Shown in pieces: positions 47,638 through 54,561 of a stretch of 64,000 nucleotides of DNA. The stretch is from Flavobacteriales bacterium (GTDB lineage: Bacteria > Bacteroidota > Bacteroidia > Flavobacteriales_F > PHOS-HE28): NCBI GenBank assembly GCA_024103275.1, contig JAGFIV010000132.1, forward strand, positions 1 to 64,000, read 5' to 3'. Within the stretch, counting starts at the first letter, position 1; each line of letters begins with the position of its first letter. Made by a program: the position numbers and the translations under genes. The notes beneath the pieces are model-generated. The model was given only the letters and a program-made list of their open reading frames with translations, ran no database searches and was not told the DNA's origin.

Positions 47638-47685
47638 GTTGTGCGGAACTCGGTGCAAAAGGTAAGGGCCCCCATTTGTCCCGTT

Positions 47686-47701
47686 TCTGATTCTTGTCAT
47701 A
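47686..47701. promoter_or_regulatory. Imperfect Crp/Fnr-type dyad in the divergent mbnP / norS-like intergenic region
   Basis: TCTGA-TTCTTG-TCATA has the same TGA-N6-TCA core as the perfect site before tpl, with one outer base changed. It lies 49 bases upstream of the MbnP-like start and 112 bases upstream of the CuA-subunit start, so it could serve both units. Confidence 0.4.
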
Positions 47702-47812
47702 TCATTGCGGACCTAAGCATCCGTTTTTACCGTCGCCGGCATCCCGGACGTTTCCCAACTTGCGGGATGGCGCCGGCCCATCAAGTCCAAGCACAACCAA
47801 CCATCATCAAGA

Positions 47813-48355
47813 ATGACCGACCATAAGACGCTTTTATGGATCTTCCTGATAGCGGCGGTCCTGATCGCCGTTATTTTCATCGCCGTCTACCGATCGTCGC
47901 TCCAAGCGGCGGAGGACAGCCCGGGGCTGGAGAACCCCAAGCGGAAACGCTTCTTCTTCTTCGCCCTGTTGTTCGCGTTGCTGGTGATCCTGCTGGCGGT
48001 CACCCTCCCGAAATCCCCGTACTACATGCACGCCGACGAAACCCCGGCCGAGGTGGTGTATGTACGGGCCGAGCAGTACAGCTTCAACCTGTCCCGTACC
48101 GAGGAGCTTTCCTATGACGACATGGAACTGCCCGCCGGCAAGGTGATCGAGTTCCGCGTGCGGAGCAAGGATGTCAACCATGGGTTCGGCGTGTACAACG
48201 ACAAGTATGAACTGGTGACGCAAACGCAGGCCATGCCCGGCTATGTGAACCGGCTGCGCTGGGTGTTCGACGAACCGGGCACCTACCACATCCTATGCCT
48301 GGAGTACTGCGGCATGAGCCACCACATCATGAGCTCCTCATTCACTGTTAACTGA
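47813..48355 (+). CDS. CuA-containing subunit II of a heme-copper oxidoreductase (NorS-like)
   Basis: A 180-residue membrane-anchored copper protein with two N-terminal helices (residues 8-25 and 47-65) and a cupredoxin domain. All CuA ligands are present: H123 in VNHGFGVY and C162-L-E164-Y-C166-x3-H170-x2-M173. It accepts electrons from a periplasmic donor and passes them to subunit I, encoded eight bases downstream. It is short and lacks a cytochrome c extension. Because subunit I lacks the His-Tyr cofactor, this may be the CuA subunit of a NO reductase (norS in the norSY-senC set) rather than of an oxidase. Confidence 0.88.
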   Translation: MTDHKTLLWIFLIAAVLIAVIFIAVYRSSLQAAEDSPGLENPKRKRFFFFALLFALLVILLAVTLPKSPYYMHADETPAEVVYVRAEQYSFNLSRTEELSYDDMELPAGKVIEFRVRSKDVNHGFGVYNDKYELVTQTQAMPGYVNRLRWVFDEPGTYHILCLEYCGMSHHIMSSSFTVN

Positions 48356-48363
48356 TCCCATCC

Positions 48364-49809
48364 ATGGAAAACAGATCACTTAAAAAAGTCACCTCGGTCT
48401 GGATCATCACGATCCTGGTCCTTTTCCTTGCCTCGATCACCTTGGGCATCATCATGCGCTTCAACCAGGGCACGCAGTTGCACTTGAAGCCCAATACGTT
48501 CTATGCCACGCTGACCACCCATGGGGTCACCATGATCGGGATCTGGGCCGCCGCCGGCCTGGTGGCCATCAACTACCTCCTTTCCCGGTACGTGAAGACC
48601 TCGGCCGGGCTGAGCATCTTCGCCTTGGTGTTCACCGTGATCGGGGTGGTGATGCTTTGGATGTCCACCTTCGCGGGCAATTTCCACGCCGCCTGGACCT
48701 TCCTCTACCCCCTGCCCTTGGCCCCGTATGCCGCATGGAAGGCCTGGGCCACGAACCTCTTCCTGTGGAGCCTGGTCGTCTTTGGCGTAGGCTGGCTGGT
48801 TTGGTCCGTGGGGATGATGGCGCAGATCCTGAGGAATTATTCCATCACGGAGATCTTCGCCTGGCAGCATCTCACCGGAAAGGAGCCTGAAAAGAAGACC
48901 CCGCCGTTCATCCTGATCTCCTCGGTCTCCCTGATCGGGATCATCCTGTGCCTGTTGGCCGCCGTGGTCCTGCTGGTGTTCTTCTTCATGGAGATGTACA
49001 CCACCGGGGTGAAGAACGACGCGCTGCTGATGAAGAACCTCACTTATTTCTTCGGCCACACCCTGGCCAACGAGGCGCTTTACCTGGGCCTGGCGGCCGT
49101 ATACGAGCTGATGCCCGAGGTGGGCGGCCGCAAGAAATTCGGCACCACCTGGTACGTGGCCCTGGGCTGGAACTGCACCATGGTCTTCGTGCTCACCGCC
49201 TTCTTCCACCACATGTACATGGACTTCGTGCAGCCCGGCGGCTTCCAGATCGTGGGGCAGCTCGCTTCCTACTTCGCCAGCCTGCCGGCGGCCGCCGTCA
49301 CGGCCTTCAGCGTGGCCACACTGGTCTATCGGAACAGGATCAAGTGGTCGTTCACCAACCTGCTGTTCTTCATCGGCATCATCGGCTGGCTGATCGGCGG
49401 CGTGGGCGCGGTGATCGACTCCACCATCAGCAACAACATCATCCTGCACAACACGCTGTGGGTGCCCGCGCACTTCCATACATACAACGCCATGGGGAAC
49501 GTGCTGCTGTGCCTGGGCTTCTTCTGGTGGGCGGCCCATGATTTCTCCGGCACCCGGGACACCTTCCGGTCGCACTGGCCCACGCTCACGCTGCTGCTCA
49601 TCGGCGGCTTCGGCTTCGTGCTGATGTTCTACCTCGGCGGCGCCAGCTCCGTGCCCCGCCGCTATGCCGTCTACCCGGAGGGGATCGCCAACGGCGCGCC
49701 CCTCGCCACTGCGGCCGCATGGTTCGCCGTTGTGTACCTTGTGGGCATGCTGATGGTGTTCCTCACCATCATCCGCAGATGTACAAAAGCCTTCTCGCCG
49801 GCCTCCTAG
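48364..49809 (+). CDS. Heme-copper oxidoreductase subunit I lacking the active-site tyrosine (NorY-like)
   Basis: A 481-residue inner-membrane protein with about 12 helices. Metal ligands are all visible: H53 (TTHGVTM) and H372 for the low-spin heme, H370 (VPAHFHTYN) for the high-spin heme, and H232, H282 and H283 for the second metal. The helix VI segment is GHTLANEALYLG: the residue four after H232, the crosslinked Tyr in A- and B-type oxidases, is Asn236, followed by Glu237. The helix VII position used for Tyr in cbb3 oxidases is Val276. No His-Tyr cofactor is therefore possible at known positions, as in NO reductases. With CuA subunit and SCO in order, it resembles norSY-senC. An unusual oxidase cannot be excluded. 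Confidence 0.85.
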   Translation: MENRSLKKVTSVWIITILVLFLASITLGIIMRFNQGTQLHLKPNTFYATLTTHGVTMIGIWAAAGLVAINYLLSRYVKTSAGLSIFALVFTVIGVVMLWMSTFAGNFHAAWTFLYPLPLAPYAAWKAWATNLFLWSLVVFGVGWLVWSVGMMAQILRNYSITEIFAWQHLTGKEPEKKTPPFILISSVSLIGIILCLLAAVVLLVFFFMEMYTTGVKNDALLMKNLTYFFGHTLANEALYLGLAAVYELMPEVGGRKKFGTTWYVALGWNCTMVFVLTAFFHHMYMDFVQPGGFQIVGQLASYFASLPAAAVTAFSVATLVYRNRIKWSFTNLLFFIGIIGWLIGGVGAVIDSTISNNIILHNTLWVPAHFHTYNAMGNVLLCLGFFWWAAHDFSGTRDTFRSHWPTLTLLLIGGFGFVLMFYLGGASSVPRRYAVYPEGIANGAPLATAAAWFAVVYLVGMLMVFLTIIRRCTKAFSPAS

Positions 49810-50534
49810 CACTCACCCTCGCAGGCCCGGCCCATCCCGACGGCGGCGTGTACGACCTTTCCGAGGAGGAGGGGTTGTACACGCCGATCGCCGATGTGCC
49901 GCTGCACCTCGCATCAGATACCACCCAACTCTCGCGGCTCTATGCCCGGCAACCGGTGATGGTCGCCCTGGTCTTCACCCGGTGCACCGGCATTTGCAGC
50001 CCCTTCCTGCTGCGCCTGGCCGAGGACATGCGGGCCTTGGACCCCCGGGAGAAGTTCAAGGTGCTCGTGGTGAGCTTCGACCCGCGCGATACCCAGGCCG
50101 ACATGGACGGCTACGCGCGGCTGTTCCAACTGGGAGGGGATGATCGCTGGCTGTTTGCCACCACCCCACAGATCGAGGCCCTGACAAGCTCCGTGGGCTT
50201 CCGCCCCACTTGGGACAGCCTGAGCGGGCAATTCGACCACGAGGCCCTGCTGGTGGGCGTGAACGGCAATGGCTACATCATCCGCAAAATGGCGGGCATC
50301 CGCGAACGGAAGGACATCGCCTCGTTGATCAAGACGCTCACCGGTGAATTCATCCCCTCTTACCCCTTGCCCGGAGAGGACCGTCTGCTGTCCTGCTTCA
50401 CCTACGACCCGGTGACCGGTGTGCGCAAACCCTCCTACGGCCTGCTGATCCTGCTGGTCCCGGCGGCGATCACCTTCATCCTGATGTTGTGGATGGGCCT
50501 GGCCAGCCGGAAGTGGCGGCTGAAAAAGAGTTGA
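49779..50534 (+). CDS. senC: SCO1/SenC copper-delivery protein
   Basis: A 251-residue thioredoxin-fold copper chaperone or thiol reductase for CuA sites. A signal or anchor helix opens the protein, the copper motif is C69-T-G-I-C73 with H154 in QFDHEALLV, and a C-terminal helix (LLILLVPAAITFILMLWMGL) provides a second anchor. The start at 49779 lies within the end of the subunit I gene (31-base overlap), showing tight coupling. It should load copper into the CuA centre of the upstream subunit II. The gene order CuA subunit, subunit I, SenC is that of the norSY-senC cluster. Confidence 0.92.
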   Translation: MYKSLLAGLLALTLAGPAHPDGGVYDLSEEEGLYTPIADVPLHLASDTTQLSRLYARQPVMVALVFTRCTGICSPFLLRLAEDMRALDPREKFKVLVVSFDPRDTQADMDGYARLFQLGGDDRWLFATTPQIEALTSSVGFRPTWDSLSGQFDHEALLVGVNGNGYIIRKMAGIRERKDIASLIKTLTGEFIPSYPLPGEDRLLSCFTYDPVTGVRKPSYGLLILLVPAAITFILMLWMGLASRKWRLKKS

Positions 50535-50789
50535 TGCCGTTCCGGTTTCGACCATGCCCCGGCCTATCAGGCCAGGCGGTTGCGCGCACGCGCATCGCCA
50601 GTTCCAGGTCCCGATCGCCCTTTGGACGGATCTCAACCACGATCGGGCATGAAAAGCAAAGGGGGCCTGGCGTTGATCGGTGCCGCTCCACGACGCCCCG
50701 TTTCCCACCCCGCACATTGGGCAACCGGGTCCCGTCCATGGCCATCCACCCATGCACATAGGCCCGCAGCCCCTTGGCCCCAAATGGAG

Positions 50790-50818
50790 AAAGGCCCCGG
50801 TGCATCACCGGAGCCTTT
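50790..50818 (-). terminator. Terminator of rnpB
   Basis: On the minus strand AAAGGCTCCGGTG pairs with CACCGGGGCCTTT and is followed by a short T/C run, directly after the RNase P RNA. The 250 bases between it and senC hold no recognisable gene. Confidence 0.7.
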
Positions 50819-50826
50819 CACGATGG

Positions 50827-51311
50827 CCCGCGCATCTATAAGCCGGATCCTGTCCCCGCATGTCGCCATGCGGGGCTCCGTCATCTATCTGGGACCCACC
50901 TCACGGTGGGCCTCGATCAGCCTACCCGCCGGGATCGGACGGGCCGCCCTTATCCCGCCCGAAGGCGGGAACCCCGGCCTATTTGGCCTTTCAGCCCGTG
51001 GGGTTTACCAAGCTGCCCTGCTCACGCACGGCACTGGTGGGCTCTTACTTTGGGCGCCGAAGCGCCTATCCCGCACGGAGGCGGGCCCACCTTTTCACTT
51101 TTACCCGCCGAAGCCTTGGCGAAGGCGGACCTTGCCAAAGCTTCAGCCTAAGGCCTTTCGGCCTGCAGGCAACTTCCCTTTCTGCGGCACTTTCCGTAAC
51201 GCCACCGTTCCCGGCGGCGCCCCTTCCCGTTAGGAAGCACGGTGCCCTATGCTGCCCGGACTTTCCTCCCTCCGCGCCAAGGGCACGAAGAGCGACGGAG
51301 CGATGCGCGGG
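50827..51311 (-). ncRNA. rnpB: RNase P RNA (catalytic subunit)
   Basis: The ribozyme that matures tRNA 5' ends. The universal 5' signature GAGGAAAGTCCGGGC is read on the minus strand at about 51250-51266 and the 3' signature ACAGGATCCGGCTTAT at about 50837-50853. The ends pair perfectly (CCCGCGCATC with GATGCGCGGG), defining helix P1 and these borders. At about 485 bases it is longer than the usual type A RNA; the surplus includes GC-rich palindromes in a variable region, one of which (51106-51130) recurs at 53088. Exact mature ends are estimated from P1. Confidence 0.93.
51106..51130 (-). repeat. Dispersed 25-bp palindrome, copy inside rnpB
   Basis: CGCCGAAGC-ctTG-GCGAAGGCGGAC type element, identical at 22 of 25 positions to the copy at 53088-53112. 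It forms a hairpin and lies in a variable part of the RNase P RNA. Confidence 0.7.
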
Positions 51312-51345
51312 ATGTCAAGGAACGGAACACCGGTCCAACGGTGGA

Positions 51346-51936
51346 TCAGTGTTGCAAGATCTCGATCGCCGTGGCCCCGTGGCCGTAGCGCCGGGGATCG
51401 GCATCGTCGAACCGCAGGCCCGTGTAGAACTGCAACAGCTTGCGCACCTCTTCCCGCAGGATGCCCTCACCGACCCCGTGGATCACTATGACGTGTTTTT
51501 TGCGCTCCCGGATGGCCGTATTCAACCGGCGCTCGAAAAAATCCAGTTGGAAGCGCAATTTCTCGCCGTCGCTCAACCGCCCCTCGTCCTCCACCAGTTT
51601 GTCCAGGTGCAGGTCGATCTCCATCACCTGCGGATCCTCCGCCATCGCGTGCACCTTGCCGCCGTTCTGCATGGAGGCCCCTTGGCTTTTCCGCCGCTCC
51701 ACCCGTTCCGCCAAGCGGTCGTTCGATGCGCGCAGGCGTGCCTGGTGGTCGCTCACCGCCCTGCTGGGATCTCCCTCGTTCACCACCAGTTCCTTGGCCG
51801 GATACACCAGCTCGAAACCGTCATGCGTCCGCACCTTCACGCGGTCCTTGCCCACAAAGGCGAGCACCAGCCCTCCCCCTACGTCATTGAGGAAGGAAAC
51901 CGTGTCGCCCGGAACGATCTTTGCCTGAACGGACAT
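51346..51936 (-). CDS. DUF2027/Smr-domain protein
   Basis: A 196-residue protein. Residues 5-55 are a small beta-barrel (PGDTVSFLNDVGGGLVLAFVG), followed by a charged linker and a C-terminal Smr domain (residues 105-196: MEIDLHLDKL, VIVIHGVGEGILREEVRKLL). Smr domains of MutS2-type proteins nick branched DNA or act on mRNA at stalled ribosomes. This stand-alone form is common in Bacteroidota and its substrate is unknown. It diverges from the TonB-C gene with only 18 bases between the start codons. Confidence 0.85.
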   Translation of the reverse strand: MSVQAKIVPGDTVSFLNDVGGGLVLAFVGKDRVKVRTHDGFELVYPAKELVVNEGDPSRAVSDHQARLRASNDRLAERVERRKSQGASMQNGGKVHAMAEDPQVMEIDLHLDKLVEDEGRLSDGEKLRFQLDFFERRLNTAIRERKKHVIVIHGVGEGILREEVRKLLQFYTGLRFDDADPRRYGHGATAIEILQH

Positions 51937-51940
51937 TCCG

Positions 51941-51948
51941 CAAATTTA
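51941..51948 (-). promoter_or_regulatory. -7 box (TAAATTTG) of the Smr gene
   Basis: An exact TAnnTTTG element four bases before the Smr ATG, inside the 18-base divergent gap. Confidence 0.55.
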
Positions 51949-51954
51949 CGGAGC

Positions 51955-52719
51955 ATGTTGCGCATCTTTTCCCTTCCCTTTCCCCTCTTGGCACCGGTCC
52001 TCCTGGCCGCGCAAAGCTTTGTGGCGCCCGAACCCTATGGTGGCAAACAGGCCGTGAACTGGCTGCTCGAACAGGAACAGCATTTCCCGCAGGAAGCACT
52101 GGACGCCGGGTTGAACGGCGAGGTGACCGTGGCCTTCAAGGTGATGCCGGACGGAACGGCGCAAAATGTACGCGTGCAGATCCCCTTGGACCCGGCCTGT
52201 GATGCCGAGGCCGTCCGCCTGGCCCGGATGATCCGCTGGGTGCCGGCCTCGGTGGGTGGCACCGCCTTGGAAAAGGACCATTCCATCGCCATCCCTTTCA
52301 ACGCGAAACGCTATAGGAAACAACAGGCAAAGGGGCGGCACTGCCCGGCGCCTGAAGGTGTGTTGCCCAAGGACGACAGCTTCACCCTGTACGAGGACAG
52401 GCAGTTGGATTCATTGGCCCAACCGCGCATTCCCCACGGGCTGCGAGGGCTGCCCGCCTACCTGTCCGCCAACCTGCGCTATCCGCCCGAGGCCTTCCGG
52501 CTGGACATCCAGGGCAAGGTGACGATCGAGTTCGTGGTGGAAACCACCGGGAGCGTGAGCAACCTGCGCACCCTGAACTTCCTGGGCGGCGGTTGCGACG
52601 ACGAGGCCATGCGCCTCGCACGCACCATCTGCTGGCGACCCGCCATCAAGAACGGCCAATACGTGCGCAGCCCGATGAAGCTCGACATCCAGTTCCGGCT
52701 GGATCCTTCACGGAGGTGA
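51955..52719 (+). CDS. Exported protein with two TonB C-terminal-like domains
   Basis: A 254-residue protein with a signal peptide (MLRIFSLPFPLLAPVLLAAQ) and two copies of the TonB C-terminal fold: residues 40-118 (GLNGEVTVAFKVMPDGTAQNVRV, DAEAVRLARMIRWVPA) and residues 165-250 (DIQGKVTIEFVVETTGSVSNLR, DDEAMRLARTICWRPA). There is no TonB-like membrane anchor with Pro-rich linker, so it probably does not energise receptors by itself. The stop codon TGA is the first three bases of a heptamer satellite. Confidence 0.82.
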   Translation: MLRIFSLPFPLLAPVLLAAQSFVAPEPYGGKQAVNWLLEQEQHFPQEALDAGLNGEVTVAFKVMPDGTAQNVRVQIPLDPACDAEAVRLARMIRWVPASVGGTALEKDHSIAIPFNAKRYRKQQAKGRHCPAPEGVLPKDDSFTLYEDRQLDSLAQPRIPHGLRGLPAYLSANLRYPPEAFRLDIQGKVTIEFVVETTGSVSNLRTLNFLGGGCDDEAMRLARTICWRPAIKNGQYVRSPMKLDIQFRLDPSRR

Positions 52720-52771
52720 TTGGTGGCTGGTGATTGGTGGCTGGTGATTGGTGATTGGCGATTGGTGGTTG
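52717..52771. repeat. Heptamer satellite TGATTGG/TGGCTGG
   Basis: Eight successive 7-base units alternate TGATTGG and TGGCTGG variants, starting exactly at the stop codon of the TonB-C gene. Confidence 0.85.
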
Positions 52772-52877
52772 CAAATACCTTCTACCGATCCCGCCGATTG
52801 CACCGATGTACGGTGTGGAGGCACTGGATAACGTTCGACGCATTCATTCCCTGCCACCTGCTAACTGCTCCTGCCAA

Positions 52878-53085
52878 CTACAGACTGCGAACAATAGGCT
52901 ACAAGCCACGAGCTACAAGCCACAAGCCTTTGGCTGCGAGTCACGAGCCGTGGGCCACGAGCCATGAACTGAAAACTGAGAACTGACAACTGAGAACTGA
53001 CAACTGACAACTGACAACTGACAACTGAGAACTGAGAACTGAGAACTGAGAACTGAGAACTTCCCACTGCTAACTGCCAACTGGT
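52878..53085. repeat. Degenerate heptamer satellite, about 30 units
   Basis: Seven-base units run in register: CTACAGA, CTGCGAA, then CTACAAG and CCACGAG types to about 52968, then 13 units AACTGA(A/C/G) at 52967-53057, then AACTTCC, CACTGCT, AACTGCC, AACTGGT. The region 52720-53186 contains no gene; it holds only these arrays, the palindrome at 53088 and the NUDIX promoter. Confidence 0.85.
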
Positions 53086-53087
53086 CT

Positions 53088-53112
53088 CGCCGAAGCTTCA
53101 GCGAAGGCGGAC
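53088..53112 (+). repeat. Dispersed 25-bp palindrome, second copy
   Basis: CGCCGAAGC-ttCA-GCGAAGGCGGAC type hairpin, three differences from the copy inside rnpB. It directly follows the heptamer satellite. Confidence 0.7.
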
Positions 53113-53186
53113 TGCTCCTGCCCTCTGCCACCCGGCAACCCGCCCCTTTCCCCTTCTGCCAACTCCCCCATCCGCATCTTTGCCGC

Positions 53187-53747
53187 ATGAAGAAGCGCGG
53201 GCCGTGGACCACCTTGAGCGAACGGAAGGCCTATGAAACGCCGTGGATCGCCGTGAGCCACCACGAGGTGATCGATCCCGGCGGCAAGCAGGGCGTGTAC
53301 GGCGTGATCCACTTCAAGCACATCGCCGTGGGCATCATCCCGCTGGACGAGGAGCTGAACACGTGGATCGTGGGGCAGTACCGCTACCCGCTGGAAACAT
53401 ACAGCTGGGAGATCCCGGAAGGCGGTGGCAAGCGCGACATCCCGGCGGTGGAGAGCGCCAAGCGCGAGCTGCGCGAGGAGGTGGGCATCACGGCCGATCG
53501 TTGGACCGAGGTGCTGCAGATGGACCTGAGCAACAGCGCAAGCGACGAGCATGCGGTGATCTTCGTGGCACAGGGCCTTTCATTCCACGAACCTGAACCC
53601 GACCACGACGAAGAGCTGGAGCAACGCAAGCTGCCCTTCGATGAGCTCTATCAAATGGTGTTGCGCGGCGAGGTGCGCGACAGCCTTACCGTGGCCGCCG
53701 TGCTGAAGGTGAAGCTGATGCTGATGGAGGGAAAGCTTCCGGGTTGA
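53187..53747 (+). CDS. NUDIX hydrolase (ADP-ribose pyrophosphatase type)
   Basis: A 186-residue hydrolase of nucleoside diphosphates linked to other groups. The Nudix helix core RELREEVGI is intact (REx2EE, metal binding), preceded by SWEIPEGGGKRD as in Bacteroidota ADP-ribose pyrophosphatase-like proteins. The first Glu of the classical Nudix box is replaced by Ile, a variation that also appears in other GGG-type relatives. Substrate is likely ADP-ribose or a nucleotide sugar (inferred). A CATCTTTG box ends five bases before the ATG, and satellites fill the upstream region. Confidence 0.9.
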   Translation: MKKRGPWTTLSERKAYETPWIAVSHHEVIDPGGKQGVYGVIHFKHIAVGIIPLDEELNTWIVGQYRYPLETYSWEIPEGGGKRDIPAVESAKRELREEVGITADRWTEVLQMDLSNSASDEHAVIFVAQGLSFHEPEPDHDEELEQRKLPFDELYQMVLRGEVRDSLTVAAVLKVKLMLMEGKLPG

Positions 53748-53847
53748 CGGACATCAGCTTGTGACCGGCCGGCCTTTCCAAACTTGCTTGCAAGCCCCCG
53801 CCCAGGCGGGCCTTTAGCGACGGGGACACCACCAAACCCACCATCCG

Positions 53848-54231
53848 ATGGCGCTCAAGCATTTCCTCCTTTGGCTACCGATGATCGCCCTTGCCTTCGC
53901 CAATGCCGCCCTGCGCGAGTTGGTGCTGGTGAAGCACTTCAATCCCTTGCAAGCCCATCAGCTTTCCACCGTTACGCTCATCACGCTGTGTGCCGCCTAC
54001 GTATGTTCCGTATCGGGTGTGCTGGCCCTCCAGGATGCCCGGCAGGCATGGATCACTGGCCTGGCGTGGATGCTGCTTACGGTGGCTTTTGAATTCACGC
54101 TGGGCCGGCTGATGCACAAACCATGGAGCGTGCTGTTCGCCGACTACAATGTGCTCGCCGGGCGCATCTGGCCCTTGTTCCTGGTTTGCCTCATGGCCCT
54201 GCCTTACCTCTGCTGGAAGCTCCGGAGCTGA
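53848..54231 (+). CDS. Four-helix membrane protein of unknown function
   Basis: A 127-residue integral membrane protein with helices near residues 5-22, 40-60, 68-85 and 105-122, and a conserved-looking ALRELVLVKHFNPLQAHQLST loop between the first two. No family can be named with certainty. It has a free-standing position between the NUDIX gene and a small convergent gene. Confidence 0.65.
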   Translation: MALKHFLLWLPMIALAFANAALRELVLVKHFNPLQAHQLSTVTLITLCAAYVCSVSGVLALQDARQAWITGLAWMLLTVAFEFTLGRLMHKPWSVLFADYNVLAGRIWPLFLVCLMALPYLCWKLRS

Positions 54232-54279
54232 TCGCCTCCTGCCAGGTGGCAGCAGCTCACTCCCACTGGGTATCGCCGA

Positions 54280-54501
54280 TCAGACCTTGGTCAATGCGCT
54301 GCCCTTGTGCGCGGCGATATGGTCGGTCTTGTCGCTCTTGATCTCGTACTGGGGATCATCCGGCGTGGCGTGCCGCCTGTGCCCTTTATAGTCGAAGTCG
54401 GTCTCATGGACCTTGATGATCGTCCCCGAGACCAGGCCCGCCTCCGAGTTCCATTGCACGTGGTCGCCGATGCCGAATCGCCTTGCCTTCGTTGCTTCCA
54501 T
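54280..54501 (-). CDS. DUF2945 (HVA1 TUDOR-like) small protein
   Basis: A 73-residue protein beginning with GIGDHVQWNSEAGLVSGTII and ending EIKSDKTDHIAAHKGSALTKV, which is the whole DUF2945/hypervirulence-associated TUDOR-like domain. These stand-alone proteins are widespread in bacteria and have no established role. It lies 60 bases upstream of the sialidase gene on the same strand. Confidence 0.85.
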   Translation of the reverse strand: MEATKARRFGIGDHVQWNSEAGLVSGTIIKVHETDFDYKGHRRHATPDDPQYEIKSDKTDHIAAHKGSALTKV

Positions 54502-54561
54502 GTGGCATCCCGTTATTCATGGCGACAACAAGCGGACGGCCGGTCCGGTTCTACGAACGTC

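Noticed and set aside
48364-49809. Simple annotation of the subunit I gene as an O2-reducing cytochrome c oxidase
   Set aside because: All histidine ligands fit the superfamily, but neither known position of the crosslinked tyrosine holds Tyr, so the oxidase call is not supported as the default.
50860-51954. Long in-frame extension of the TonB-C protein through rnpB
   Set aside because: It reads the RNase P RNA gene and the antisense of the Smr gene. The signal peptide at 51955 marks the true start.
52878-53085. CRISPR array
   Set aside because: Units are seven bases long without spacers, and there are no cas genes in the window. The 23-bp repeat at 28040 is also directly adjacent without spacers.
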